The notes: generated by a model from the letters alone, not told the origin. 58,688 nt of DNA from Pseudomonas sp. dw_358 (GCF_018449655.1 NZ_JAAVUX010000025.1:1-58688); one strand, 5' to 3'. Counted from the first letter of the stretch, positions 35,658 through 46,978 are shown. Translations and numbers: made by a program.

Positions 35658-36932
35658 ATGAGTTACGTGATTGACCGACGCCTGAATGGCAAGAACAAGA
35701 GCACGGTAAACCGCCAGCGCTTCCTGCGGCGGTACCGCGACCACATCAAGAAAGCCGTGGAAGAGGCGGTCAGCCGCCGCTCCATCACCGATATGGAGCA
35801 CGGCGAACAGATCAGCATTCCCGGCCGCGATCTCGACGAGCCGGTCTTGCACCATGGCCGTGGCGGCAAGCAGACCGTGGTCCACCCCGGCAACAAAGAG
35901 TTCACCGCCGGCGAACATATCGCCCGCCCTCAAGGCGGCGGCGGTGGAGGCAAGGGGCCTGGCAAGGCGGGCAACTCCGGCGAAGGCATGGATGAGTTCG
36001 TCTTCCAGATCACCCAGGAAGAGTTCCTTGAGTTCATGTTCGAAGACCTCGAGCTGCCGAATCTGGTCAAACGCAACCTGACCGGCACCGACACCTTCAA
36101 GACGGTCCGCGCCGGGATCAGCAACGAGGGCAATCCCTCACGCATCAACATCATCCGCACCCTGCGCTCGGCCCATGCTCGGCGCATCGCACTGTCGGGC
36201 AGCAGCCGTGCCCGCCTCAAGGAAATGAAAGCCGAGCTGGTGCGTCTCAAGCGCGATGAACCCGACAACTTTGGCGATATCCAGGCCGTTGAGGCCGAAA
36301 TCGAAAAACTCAGCGCCCGCATCCACCGCGTTCCGTTCCTCGACACCTTCGACCTCAAATACAACCTGCTGGTCAAACACCCCAACCCAAGCTCCAAGGC
36401 GGTAATGTTTTGCCTGATGGACGTTTCTGGCTCCATGACCCAGGCCACCAAGGACATTGCCAAGCGCTTCTTCATCCTGCTCTATCTGTTTCTAAAGCGT
36501 AACTACGACAAGATCGAAGTCGTGTTCATCCGCCATCACACCAGTGCACGTGAAGTGGACGAAGAAGAGTTTTTCTATTCTCGGGAAACCGGCGGCACCA
36601 TTGTGTCCAGCGCCTTGAAACTGATGCAGGAAATCATGTCTGCCCGCTACCCCACCAGCGAGTGGAACATCTATGCGGCCCAGGCCTCGGATGGCGACAA
36701 CTGGAATGATGATTCGCCGATCTGCCGAGAGATTCTGGTCAAGCAGATCATGCCGTTCGTGCAGTACTACACTTACGTCGAAATCACGCCACGGGAGCAT
36801 CAGGCCTTGTGGTTTGAATATGAGCGCATCGGTGAGTCATTCGCCGATACGTTCGCCCAGCAGCAGCTGGTGTCGGCCGGGGATATCTATCCGGTCTTTC
36901 GTGAACTCTTCCAGCGCAGGTTAGTGTCATGA
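35658..36932 (+). CDS. yeaH: YeaH/YhbH family protein (DUF444, VWA-like)
   Basis: A 424-aa protein. The middle has a Gly-rich stretch (GGGGGGKGPGKAG) near residue 95. The C-terminal half is a von Willebrand A-like domain with a MIDAS metal site, MDVSGSMTQ, near residue 255. It acts with PrkA in stress survival; no enzymatic activity is assigned. It lies 152 bp after prkA and overlaps the SpoVR gene by 4 bp. Confidence 0.94.
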   Translation: MSYVIDRRLNGKNKSTVNRQRFLRRYRDHIKKAVEEAVSRRSITDMEHGEQISIPGRDLDEPVLHHGRGGKQTVVHPGNKEFTAGEHIARPQGGGGGGKGPGKAGNSGEGMDEFVFQITQEEFLEFMFEDLELPNLVKRNLTGTDTFKTVRAGISNEGNPSRINIIRTLRSAHARRIALSGSSRARLKEMKAELVRLKRDEPDNFGDIQAVEAEIEKLSARIHRVPFLDTFDLKYNLLVKHPNPSSKAVMFCLMDVSGSMTQATKDIAKRFFILLYLFLKRNYDKIEVVFIRHHTSAREVDEEEFFYSRETGGTIVSSALKLMQEIMSARYPTSEWNIYAAQASDGDNWNDDSPICREILVKQIMPFVQYYTYVEITPREHQALWFEYERIGESFADTFAQQQLVSAGDIYPVFRELFQRRLVS

Positions 36933-38491
36933 CCGCTAGAGAGCAGAAACGCCAACCGTTATCCACCGGCTCGGAATGGACGTTCGAGCTGATCCAGGCC
37001 TACGATCGAGAAATCAGTCGCATCGCCGAGCGCTATGCGCTGGACACCTACCCCAATCAGATCGAAGTGATCACCGCCGAGCAGATGATGGACGCCTATG
37101 CCTCGGTGGGCATGCCGCTGGGTTATCACCACTGGTCCTACGGCAAGCACTTCCTGAGCACCGAGAAATCCTACAGCCGGGGCCAGATGGGCCTGGCCTA
37201 CGAGATCGTGATCAACTCCGACCCCTGCATTGCCTACCTGATGGAAGAAAACACCATCTGCATGCAGGCACTGGTGGTTGCCCATGCCTGTTATGGGCAC
37301 AACAGTTTTTTCAAAGGTAACTATCTGTTTCGCACCTGGACCGATGCCAGTTCGATCATCGATTACCTGGTGTTCGCCAAGCAGTACATCATGCAATGCG
37401 AGGAGCGCCACGGCATTGACGCCGTCGAAGATCTGCTCGACTCCTGCCATGCGCTGATGAACTACGGTGTGGACCGCTACAAGCGGCCTTATCCGATCTC
37501 TGCCGAAGAAGAGCGGCGCCGGCAGAAGGACCGCGAAGAGCACATGCAGCGGCAGATCAATGACCTGTGGCGTACCATACCCAAAAGTGCGGACAAGTTC
37601 AGCGAGAAAGACAGCGCGCGCTTCCCGTCCGAACCACAGGAAAACATTCTTTACTTTATCGAGAAGCACGCGCCCTTGCTCGAGCCCTGGCAGCGTGAAG
37701 TGGTGCGCATCGTGCGCAAGATCGCCCAGTACTTCTACCCGCAGCGCCAGACCCAAGTGATGAACGAGGGTTGGGCAACGTTCTGGCACTACACGCTGAT
37801 GAACGATCTGTATGACGAGGGCCTGGTGACCGACGGCTTCATGATGGAGTTCTTGCAGTCCCATACCAGTGTGGTCTACCAACCGGGTTTCGACAGCCCC
37901 TATTACAGCGGCATCAACCCTTATGCACTAGGCTTTGCCATGTACCGTGACATCCGCCGGATGTGCGAGCACCCTACGGAGGAAGATCGCCGCTGGTTCC
38001 CGGAAATTGCCGGCAGTGACTGGCTTTCTACCATCAAGTTTGCCATGAGTAGTTTCAAGGACGAGAGTTTCATCCTGCAGTACCTGTCGCCTCAGGTCAT
38101 TCGCGACCTGAAGCTGTTCAGCATCCTGGACGACGACCAGCGTGAAGACCTGACCGTGCCGGCCATTCACGATGAGCCGGGATACAGGATCATCCGTGAA
38201 ACCCTGGCGGCCCAATACAACCTGGGCAACCGCGAGCCCAACGTGCAGATCTGGAGCATCGACCGTCGCGGGGACCGTTCATTGACCCTGCGCCATCAAC
38301 AACATGACCGCAAGCCACTGGGCGAATCCACCGAGGAAGTGCTCAAGCATCTGCACCGGCTGTGGGGTTTCGACATTCATCTGGAAACGCTGCAAGGCGA
38401 CCAGATCATGAAGACCCATCACGTGCCGCCACGCAGCGATCACGGTGATGGCGACTATGGCCGTCTGGACCTGGCAGTCGTCCACCTCTGA
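36929..38491 (+). CDS. SpoVR family protein (YcgB)
   Basis: A 520-aa soluble protein named after a Bacillus spore-cortex gene but widespread in non-sporulating bacteria. Conserved blocks include WTFELIQAYDREISRIAE at the N-terminus, CYGHNSFFKGNYLF near 120 and MNEGWATFWHYTLMNDLYDEG near 280, whose His/Glu residues look metal-binding. Function is unknown. Four-bp overlap with yeaH shows co-expression with the PrkA-YeaH pair. Confidence 0.94.
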   Translation: MTAREQKRQPLSTGSEWTFELIQAYDREISRIAERYALDTYPNQIEVITAEQMMDAYASVGMPLGYHHWSYGKHFLSTEKSYSRGQMGLAYEIVINSDPCIAYLMEENTICMQALVVAHACYGHNSFFKGNYLFRTWTDASSIIDYLVFAKQYIMQCEERHGIDAVEDLLDSCHALMNYGVDRYKRPYPISAEEERRRQKDREEHMQRQINDLWRTIPKSADKFSEKDSARFPSEPQENILYFIEKHAPLLEPWQREVVRIVRKIAQYFYPQRQTQVMNEGWATFWHYTLMNDLYDEGLVTDGFMMEFLQSHTSVVYQPGFDSPYYSGINPYALGFAMYRDIRRMCEHPTEEDRRWFPEIAGSDWLSTIKFAMSSFKDESFILQYLSPQVIRDLKLFSILDDDQREDLTVPAIHDEPGYRIIRETLAAQYNLGNREPNVQIWSIDRRGDRSLTLRHQQHDRKPLGESTEEVLKHLHRLWGFDIHLETLQGDQIMKTHHVPPRSDHGDGDYGRLDLAVVHL

Positions 38492-38559
38492 CGCAATGAT
38501 CCAAACCTCCGCGGGCCGCGAGCATCAGGTTATCCTGTGCAGCCAACGGAGGTTTTTTC

Positions 38560-39789
38560 ATGCGTATCTACAAAGTCGGCGGCGCCGTCCGTGACCGTCT
38601 TCTCGGCTTGCCGGTCAGTGATATCGATTGGGTGGTGACCGGCGCCACTGCCGAGCAGATGACCGAACTGGGCTACAAGCCAGTGGGCAGCGACTTCCCG
38701 GTGTTCCTGCATCCACACACCCAAGAGGAGTACGCCCTCGCCCGCACCGAACGCAAGAGTGGGCGCGGCTACGGCGGTTTTGTCTTTCATGCCGACCCGC
38801 AAGTGACGCTGGAACAGGATTTGATTCGGCGCGACTTGACCATCAACGCCATGGCCGAAGATGAACACGGCCAACTGACCGATCCCTATCACGGCCAGAA
38901 CGATCTGGACGCCAAGGTCCTGCGCCATGTGTCGCCGGCATTCGCCGAAGATCCTTTACGGGTGCTGCGCGTCGCACGGTTCGCGGCGCGCTATGCCAGC
39001 CTGGGCTTTGTCGTGGCCGACGAGACCCTCGCGCTGATGCGGGTGCTGAGCGAATCCGGTGAACTGCAGGCGCTCACGCCTGAGCGCAGCTGGAAGGAAA
39101 TCTCCCGCGCGCTGCTGGAGCCACAGCCCCAGGTGTTCATTCAGGTGCTTCGCGACTGCGGGGCGCTGCAACAGCTGATGCCGGAAGTCGACGCGCTGTT
39201 CGGCGTCCCACAGCCGCCCGCCCACCATCCGGAAATCGACAGCGGCGTGCATACCCTGAGCGTGCTGGAGCAGGCCGCCCGATTTGCCCACCCGCTGACA
39301 GTACGCTGGGCCTGCCTGCTGCACGACCTGGGCAAGGGCACCACGCCGCCCGGCGAATGGCCCCGGCACATCGCCCACGAACATCGCGGCCTCAAACTGA
39401 TCGGTGCGGTCAACCAGCGTTTCAAGGTGCCGAAGGACTGCGCCGAACTGGCCCTGCTGGTGGGCCAGTTCCACACCCACGGACACCGTGCGCTGGAACT
39501 CAAGCCATCGACGCTGCTGGAGTTGTTGCAAAGCTTCGACGTCTACCGCCGGCCCCAGCGCTTTGAAGAGTTTGTCGTGTGCTGCGAAATGGATGCCCGT
39601 GGCAGGTTGGGGCTGGAGGATCGCCAGTATCCACAGGCCGATTACCTGCGCGGTGCAGCCAAGGTGGCTCGGGAGCAAGCGGTGCAACCGCTGTTGGACC
39701 AGGGCTTCAAGGGGCCTGAGCTGGGGGAGGCGTTGAAGCGCGAACGCTTGCAGGCGCTGACCCGGTACAAGACTTCCAGCGCTCTCTAG
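38560..39789 (+). CDS. cca: Multifunctional CCA tRNA nucleotidyltransferase/HD phosphohydrolase
   Basis: Adds or repairs the 3' CCA of tRNAs. The 409-aa class II enzyme has GGAVRDRLLGLPVSDIDWVV (nucleotidyltransferase motif with DxD), the RRDLTINAMAED segment and the neck motif RVARFAARY. A C-terminal HD domain (LLHDLGKGTTP with HPEIDSGVH) gives phosphatase/phosphodiesterase activity in E. coli. It is monocistronic and convergent with folK across a REP element. Confidence 0.97.
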   Translation: MRIYKVGGAVRDRLLGLPVSDIDWVVTGATAEQMTELGYKPVGSDFPVFLHPHTQEEYALARTERKSGRGYGGFVFHADPQVTLEQDLIRRDLTINAMAEDEHGQLTDPYHGQNDLDAKVLRHVSPAFAEDPLRVLRVARFAARYASLGFVVADETLALMRVLSESGELQALTPERSWKEISRALLEPQPQVFIQVLRDCGALQQLMPEVDALFGVPQPPAHHPEIDSGVHTLSVLEQAARFAHPLTVRWACLLHDLGKGTTPPGEWPRHIAHEHRGLKLIGAVNQRFKVPKDCAELALLVGQFHTHGHRALELKPSTLLELLQSFDVYRRPQRFEEFVVCCEMDARGRLGLEDRQYPQADYLRGAAKVAREQAVQPLLDQGFKGPELGEALKRERLQALTRYKTSSAL

Positions 39790-39792
39790 GGC

Positions 39793-39868
39793 GGAGCTTG
39801 CTCGGAAACCAGACGCCGCTACCGAAACAGGTGTATGACGGCAACCGCTTCCCGAGCAAGTTTGCTCC
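39793..39868. repeat. REP-type element between cca and folK
   Basis: Inverted arms GGAGCTTGCTCGGA (39793-39806) and TCCCGAGCAAGTTTGCTCC (39850-39868) flank a 43-nt spacer. Read on the minus strand, TAGGAGCAAACTTGCTCGGG is the familiar P. fluorescens REP signature. The element ends at the folK stop, between convergent genes. Confidence 0.8.
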
Positions 39869-40386
39869 TACAGGCCAAACGAAGCCGTGAGATCCCGCCC
39901 CCGCCACTCGAACGCAACGGGCGCCAGCACTTGATCAATCTGTGCCTCGGCCCACAACGTCGCAAAAGTCTTCCCGACCCCCCGATGTATCTGCGTCGGT
40001 GCGATCAACGACAGTGGCCACAAGACAAAGGCATTCTTCAGGATTTCGGCGCGCGGCAGTTCCAGGCCATCGACGTTACCGGTGTGCTCGCCGTAGGTCA
40101 GCACGTCGATGTCCAACGGCAAGCCCCGTCGACCCGGTGCATATCGGCCATTGTCGGCTTCAATGATTTTCAGCCGACGGTCCAGCTCCAGCAGCGGCAG
40201 ATCGGTTTGCGCCGCCACCACCAGATTGAAGAACGGCCCACTCTTGATCCCCACCGGCGCACTCTCGAACACGGGAGAGCAGTGCAGGTGATGCAGGAAT
40301 CCGCTCAAGGCATCGAGCCCGGCACAGAGGTGGATTTCTCGGTCGATATTGCTGCCCAGACCGAGCAGGATTGGCGTCAACGACAT
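39868..40386 (-). CDS. folK: 2-amino-4-hydroxy-6-hydroxymethyldihydropteridine diphosphokinase
   Basis: Pyrophosphorylates the pterin precursor in folate synthesis. The 172-aa protein has LLGLGSNIDREIHL at the N-terminus, the pterin-binding FFNLVVAAQTDLPLLEL segment and the metal/ATP motif RRGLPLDIDVL. The start overlaps the end of folB by 10 bp, giving a folB-folK transcript. Confidence 0.95.
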   Translation of the reverse strand: MSLTPILLGLGSNIDREIHLCAGLDALSGFLHHLHCSPVFESAPVGIKSGPFFNLVVAAQTDLPLLELDRRLKIIEADNGRYAPGRRGLPLDIDVLTYGEHTGNVDGLELPRAEILKNAFVLWPLSLIAPTQIHRGVGKTFATLWAEAQIDQVLAPVAFEWRGRDLTASFGL

Positions 40387-40730
40387 CCGCGCTCGATCTC
40401 CACGCCCACGCCCTTGGCGGCCGGGACGGCGCCGGGCTTGGTCACTTTGAGGCGTAGCCAGGGAATGTTGAACTCCGTCAGCAGCACCTGCGCCAAGCGC
40501 TCGGCGAAGGTCTCCACCAGCTCGAACTTCGAGACGCTGGCAAAAGCCTGGATACGCGAAGAGACCGTGGCGTAATCCAACGCCAGGGTCAGGTCGTCAC
40601 CGGCCGCGGCCGGGCGGTTGTCCCAGGCAAAACTCAGGTCCAGGCGCAGGCATTGAACGATGTCCCGCTCCCAATCGTAGGCACCGATCACGGTGTCGAC
40701 CTCCAGACCCTCGATGAAAACTGTGTCCAA
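40377..40730 (-). CDS. folB: Dihydroneopterin aldolase
   Basis: Cleaves dihydroneopterin in folate synthesis, upstream of FolK. The best start is the TTG at 40730, giving 117 aa (M/L-DTVFIEGLEVDTVIGAYD) with a GGAG site 8 nt before it. The only in-frame ATG, at 40754, would add eight Cys-rich atypical residues. Catalytic features include the early YDWERD and KFELVETFAERLAQ blocks with the active-site Glu. It is divergent from plsY. Confidence 0.9.
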   Translation of the reverse strand: MDTVFIEGLEVDTVIGAYDWERDIVQCLRLDLSFAWDNRPAAAGDDLTLALDYATVSSRIQAFASVSKFELVETFAERLAQVLLTEFNIPWLRLKVTKPGAVPAAKGVGVEIERGCR

Positions 40731-40803
40731 ACACTTCACTCCGCAGCACGACAAGGGCGCGACGCGCCGTTAGAATCGGGCGTCCCTACCCGGAATAGTA
40801 AGC

Positions 40804-41373
40804 ATGTTTTGGTTGCTGGCGTTACTTGCCTACCTGCTGGGCTCACTGTCCTTCGCCATCGTTCTCAGCCACCTGACCGGTAGACCCGATCCGCGTCTTG
40901 GCGGGTCGGGAAACGCTGGCGCGACCAACATGTTACGCCTGGCCGGCAAAAAACTCGCCATCCTCACCTTGCTCGGCGATCTGTGCAAGGGCCTGCTGCC
41001 GGTCCTGATCAGCCGGTGGGCGGGGGCCGGACTGCAGGACCAGGCATGGATCGGCCTGTGCGCGGTGGTGGGCCACCTGTACCCCCTGTACTTTCACTTC
41101 AAAGGCGGCAAAGGCGTCGCGACCGCCGCGGGCATGCTGCTGGCCCTTTACCCGCCCGCCGCACTGCTCGCGGTACTGGCCTGGCTGCTGACGTTCTACT
41201 TGACCCGCACCAGTTCTCTCGCCGCCCTGATCGCCATGCCGCTGACCCTGCCATTGCTGGCCTGGCGCGAGCCCCAGGCCCTCCTGCCGATCTGCGTGCT
41301 CACTGCCCTGATCGTCTGGCGCCACCGCAGCAATCTGCGAGACCTGCTCGCCGGCCGCGAACGTCATTTCTAG
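40804..41373 (+). CDS. plsY: Glycerol-3-phosphate acyltransferase PlsY
   Basis: Inner-membrane enzyme that acylates glycerol-3-phosphate from acyl-phosphate, the first step of phospholipid synthesis. The 189-aa protein has multiple membrane helices and the three family motifs: GSGNAGATNMLRL, FKGGKGVATAAG and the late WRHRSN. Its stop overlaps that of convergent tsaD by 2-3 bp around CTAG at 41370-41373. Confidence 0.96.
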   Translation: MFWLLALLAYLLGSLSFAIVLSHLTGRPDPRLGGSGNAGATNMLRLAGKKLAILTLLGDLCKGLLPVLISRWAGAGLQDQAWIGLCAVVGHLYPLYFHFKGGKGVATAAGMLLALYPPAALLAVLAWLLTFYLTRTSSLAALIAMPLTLPLLAWREPQALLPICVLTALIVWRHRSNLRDLLAGRERHF

Positions 41374-42395
41374 AGAGCAGCGAGCTGCTCCATCGGCCAA
41401 CGGGCCTGCACACTGATCGCCAGGCTTTCATGCTGCCCGGCCTGCAAGCGCTGGCAACCGGCGTAAGCGATCATTGCGCCATTGTCGGTGCAGAATTGCG
41501 GGCGGGCATAAAATACCTCGCCACCGATCCCCGCCAGCATGGTTTCCAGCGACTCGCGCAATGCCTTGTTGGCACTCACGCCGCCGGCGATGACCAGGCG
41601 CTTGAGCCCGGCATGCTTGAGCGCGCGCTTGCATTTGATGGTGAGAGTGTCCACCACCGCCTGCTGGAAGGCCAGCGCGATGTCGCTGCGGGTTTGCTCG
41701 TTGTCGTCCCCGGCGATCTGGCGTTGCTGCCAGGTGTTGAGGGCCGAGGTTTTCAAACCGCTGAAACTGAATTCCAGCCCTGGCCGATCGGTCATCGGCC
41801 GCGGGAAGGTAAACCGCCCGGCCACGCCTTGTGCCGCCAGGCGGGCGATTTCCGGCCCGCCGGGATAATTGAGCCCCATCATCTTCGCGGTCTTGTCGAA
41901 CGCCTCGCCCGCTGCATCGTCGAGGGTCTCCCCCAGCAGCTCGTACTGGCCAATCCCGTCGACCCGTACCAGCTGGGTGTGGCCCCCGGAAACCAACAAA
42001 GCGACGAACGGGAACTGCGGCGGTTGCGGCTCCAGCATCGGGGCCAGCAGATGACCTTCCATATGATGCACTCCCAGGGCCGGAATGCCCCAGGCGAACG
42101 CCAGTGCCTGAGCACAGGAAGCCCCCACCAGCAGCGCGCCCACCAGGCCGGGGCCGGCGGTGTAGGCAATGGCGTCAATCTCCGTGGGAACACAATCCGC
42201 TTCGGCCAGGACCTGACGGATCAAGGGCAGCATGCGCTTGACGTGATCACGGGAGGCCAGCTCCGGCACGACGCCGCCGTAGGCGCGATGCAGATCGATC
42301 TGGCTGAATAATGCGTCAGCCAGCAAACCCCGCTCGCTGTCGTATAATGCGACTCCAGTTTCGTCGCAGGATGTTTCCAATCCCAGTACTAGCAT
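41370..42395 (-). CDS. tsaD: tRNA N6-adenosine threonylcarbamoyltransferase
   Basis: Installs t6A at position 37 of ANN-decoding tRNAs with TsaB/TsaE. The 341-aa ASKHA-fold enzyme has LGLETSCDETGVALYD, the iron-binding HHMEGHLLAPML and the late VIAGGVSANKALRE. Divergent from rpsU across a 200-bp gap, as in most Gammaproteobacteria. TsaD would modify A37 of the CAU tRNA discussed at 50288, adjacent to that tRNA's intron site. Confidence 0.97.
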   Translation of the reverse strand: MLVLGLETSCDETGVALYDSERGLLADALFSQIDLHRAYGGVVPELASRDHVKRMLPLIRQVLAEADCVPTEIDAIAYTAGPGLVGALLVGASCAQALAFAWGIPALGVHHMEGHLLAPMLEPQPPQFPFVALLVSGGHTQLVRVDGIGQYELLGETLDDAAGEAFDKTAKMMGLNYPGGPEIARLAAQGVAGRFTFPRPMTDRPGLEFSFSGLKTSALNTWQQRQIAGDDNEQTRSDIALAFQQAVVDTLTIKCKRALKHAGLKRLVIAGGVSANKALRESLETMLAGIGGEVFYARPQFCTDNGAMIAYAGCQRLQAGQHESLAISVQARWPMEQLAAL

Positions 42396-42596
42396 GGGTT
42401 GTGGCCTTGTGTAGGCTGAATTCGAAGGCGCGCATGATAGTCGCCGCTCGTACCCTCGACCAGTCCTTTTCGATCAGAGGCTTTGCATTCCGGGCAGCTA
42501 AGGGTTAACATCCGCAACCCTTAAAAACCGACGTCCTTGAGCGCATGTTTTGCCCCCAGGAACGTTGACCCCGGTAATGAATGAAGGTAGCTCTGG

Positions 42597-42812
42597 ATGC
42601 CAGCCGTCAAAGTTAAAGAGAACGAACCCTTCGACGTAGCTCTGCGTCGTTTCAAGCGCTCCTGCGAAAAAGCCGGTGTACTGGCTGAAGTTCGTAGCCG
42701 CGAATTTTACGAAAAACCGACTTCCGAGCGTAAGCGCAAGGCAGCAGCCGCTGTCAAACGTCACGCCAAGAAAGTACAGCGCGAACAGCGCCGCGCCGTT
42801 CGTCTGTACTAA
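42597..42812 (+). CDS. rpsU: 30S ribosomal protein S21
   Basis: A 71-aa basic ribosomal protein that helps initiation by contacting the anti-Shine-Dalgarno region. Typical sequence ([20 protein letters not shown]-terminal [10 protein letters not shown]). It opens the rpsU-dnaG-rpoD macromolecular synthesis operon. The 262 bp between it and dnaG hold no gene; in P. aeruginosa a YqeY-like gene lies there. Confidence 0.98.
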
Positions 42813-43074
42813 TCTACAGCCGACCGTCGAAAGTTTCTGCCTGGCCCGGCCTCAAACCGGGCTGTCGGCAGTAACAGCTACACGCAGTAACGCCTCAAAC
42901 GTCAGACCTGGCTCTGTTGCCAGATTGTGCACGTTTTACTGACGAGCCTTTACCGGCTACCGACGAGCACGCCTATTTCCTGCCTTTACCACGCTTCGAT
43001 ACAGCTCGGCTGATCGGACGTAGCAGCGTTTCCGATACACTCTGTTCAGCCTATCGCTTGATGAAGAGAACGCC

Positions 43075-45054
43075 ATGGCCGGGCTGATTCCCCAAGGTTT
43101 TATCGACGACCTCCTCAATCGCACCGACATCGTCGATGTGGTGACTTCACGCGTCTCGATGAAAAAGGCCGGCAAGAACTACACCGCTTGCTGCCCGTTC
43201 CACAAGGAAAAGACCCCTTCGTTCAGCGTCAGCCCCGACAAGCAGTTTTATTACTGTTTCGGCTGTGGCGCCGGCGGCAATGCGCTGGGGTTCATCATGG
43301 ACCACGACAACCTGGATTTCCCCCAGGCGGTCGAGGAACTGGCCAAGGCCGCCGGCATGGAAGTGCCGCACGAAGAAGGTCGCGGCGGCAACAAGCCGCG
43401 CCAGCCGACCGATTCGCCGCTGTACCCGTTACTGACCGCAGCAGCCGACTATTATCGCCAGGCCCTGAAAAACCATCCCACCCGCAGGGCGGCAGTGGAA
43501 TACCTCAAGGGCCGCGGGCTGTCCGGGGAAATCGCCCGGGATTTCGGCCTGGGCTTCGCCCCGCCCGGCTGGGACAATCTTTTCAAGCATCTGAGCAGCG
43601 ACACCCTGCAGCAGCGCGCGATGATCGACGCTGGTCTGCTGATCGAAAACGCCGAATCCGGCAAGCGCTATGACCGCTTCCGTGACCGAGTCATGTTCCC
43701 GATCCGCGACAGCCGCGGCCGGGTCATTGCCTTTGGCGGCAGGGTACTGGGGGATGACAAGCCCAAGTACCTGAACTCCCCGGAAACCCCGGTGTTTCAC
43801 AAGGGCCAGGAGCTTTACGGCCTGTACGAAGCGCGCAAGCACAATCGCAACCTCGACGAGATCATCGTCGTCGAGGGCTACATGGACGTCATCGCCCTGG
43901 CCCAGCAAGGCCTGCGCAACGCCGTCGCTACCTTGGGGACAGCCACCAGCGAGGAGCACCTCAAACGCCTGTTTCGCGTGGTGCCCAGCGTGCTGTTTTG
44001 CTTCGACGGCGACCAGGCCGGCCGCAACGCTGCCTGGCGCGCGCTGGAAGCGGCTCTGCCCAGCCTGCAGGACGGACGCAAGGCGCGATTCCTGTTCCTG
44101 CCCGAAGGGGAAGACCCGGACACTCTGGTGCGCAGCGAAGGCACCGATGCCTTCCGTGCCCGGATCAACCAGCATGCGCAACCGCTGGCGGACTATTTCT
44201 TCCAGCAACTGACCGACGAAGCCGATCCGCGCTCGCTGGAAGGCAAGGCCCACATGGTGACCCTCGCCGCGCCGCTGATCGACAAAGTGCCGGGGGCCAA
44301 CCTCAAGGCACTGATGCGCAATCGGCTCAGCGAAATCACCGGGCTCACCGGCGAGGCGATGAACAACCTGGCGCAGAGCGCTCCGCGCCAGGCGCCACCG
44401 GTCTACGACCCGCACATCAACTACGATGCGGTACCGGGCTACACGCCGGACTACAGCGGCCAGCAGGCCGATGAATGGCAGCCGCAACAGGAATGGCAGC
44501 CGCAACAACAGTGGCAGCCCGACAAACCCGGCGGCCAGAAGAAGAAATGGGAAGGCAAACCTTGGGACAAGAAGGGCAAGCGGGATTTCGAGCCGCGACC
44601 GCCACCCCGCACCCCGACCACCGTAGAGCCGCCGACCCTCAGCGCATTACGGACACTGCTGCATCACCCGCAGCTTGCCGAGAAAGTCGAAGATGCGAGT
44701 CATTTCGCCGACGAACAGCACATTTATGCCCAACTGCTCGTGGCGCTGCTCGAGGCCCTGCAGAAAAACCCCAAGCTGCGTTCGCTGCAATTGATCGCCC
44801 GCTGGCACGGAACCGACCAAGGGCGACTTTTACGCGCCTTGGCAGAGAAAGAATGGCTGATCGATGCCGATAACCTTGAACAACAGTTTTTCGACACTAT
44901 AACTAGCTTGTCCGCTCGCCAACGCGAGCGCAGCCTCGAACATTTGCTCAGGAAAGCCCGTCAGGAAGACTTGAGCATCGAGGAGAAAAATCAGCTGCGA
45001 GATCTCTTAAGTCGCAATGTTCTTGCACAAACCCCGACCTCAACTGGCGCGTGA
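43075..45054 (+). CDS. dnaG: DNA primase
   Basis: Synthesises RNA primers at the replication fork. The 659-aa protein has the CHC2 zinc finger (CCPFHKEKTPSFS and YYCFGCGAGG), the Toprim core (IIVVEGYMDVIAL and FDGDQAGR) and a C-terminal helicase-binding domain (about 520-659). The linker before that domain contains a tandem Glu/Trp/Gln/Pro repeat (EWQPQQ, EWQPQQ, QWQPDK; 44470-44530) rich in Trp. The start at 43075 gives the usual MAGLIPQGFIDDLLNR. Confidence 0.98.
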   Translation: MAGLIPQGFIDDLLNRTDIVDVVTSRVSMKKAGKNYTACCPFHKEKTPSFSVSPDKQFYYCFGCGAGGNALGFIMDHDNLDFPQAVEELAKAAGMEVPHEEGRGGNKPRQPTDSPLYPLLTAAADYYRQALKNHPTRRAAVEYLKGRGLSGEIARDFGLGFAPPGWDNLFKHLSSDTLQQRAMIDAGLLIENAESGKRYDRFRDRVMFPIRDSRGRVIAFGGRVLGDDKPKYLNSPETPVFHKGQELYGLYEARKHNRNLDEIIVVEGYMDVIALAQQGLRNAVATLGTATSEEHLKRLFRVVPSVLFCFDGDQAGRNAAWRALEAALPSLQDGRKARFLFLPEGEDPDTLVRSEGTDAFRARINQHAQPLADYFFQQLTDEADPRSLEGKAHMVTLAAPLIDKVPGANLKALMRNRLSEITGLTGEAMNNLAQSAPRQAPPVYDPHINYDAVPGYTPDYSGQQADEWQPQQEWQPQQQWQPDKPGGQKKKWEGKPWDKKGKRDFEPRPPPRTPTTVEPPTLSALRTLLHHPQLAEKVEDASHFADEQHIYAQLLVALLEALQKNPKLRSLQLIARWHGTDQGRLLRALAEKEWLIDADNLEQQFFDTITSLSARQRERSLEHLLRKARQEDLSIEEKNQLRDLLSRNVLAQTPTSTGA

Positions 45055-45068
45055 GGTCCTGGCTCGGG

Positions 45069-45074
45069 TATAAT
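45069..45074 (+). promoter_or_regulatory. Candidate -10 element of the rpoD promoter
   Basis: A perfect TATAAT lies in the 67-bp dnaG-rpoD gap, 47 bp before the rpoD start, within the near-palindrome GGGTATAATCCCC. The -35 position (around TGGCGC at 45045) is weak. It would allow rpoD to be expressed separately from dnaG. Confidence 0.5.
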
Positions 45075-45121
45075 CCCCGGCTTGTTTTTTGCCCGCCAAG
45101 ACCTTCAGTGGATAGGGTGTT

Positions 45122-46972
<1,851 letters not shown>

Positions 46973-46978
46973 TACCCC

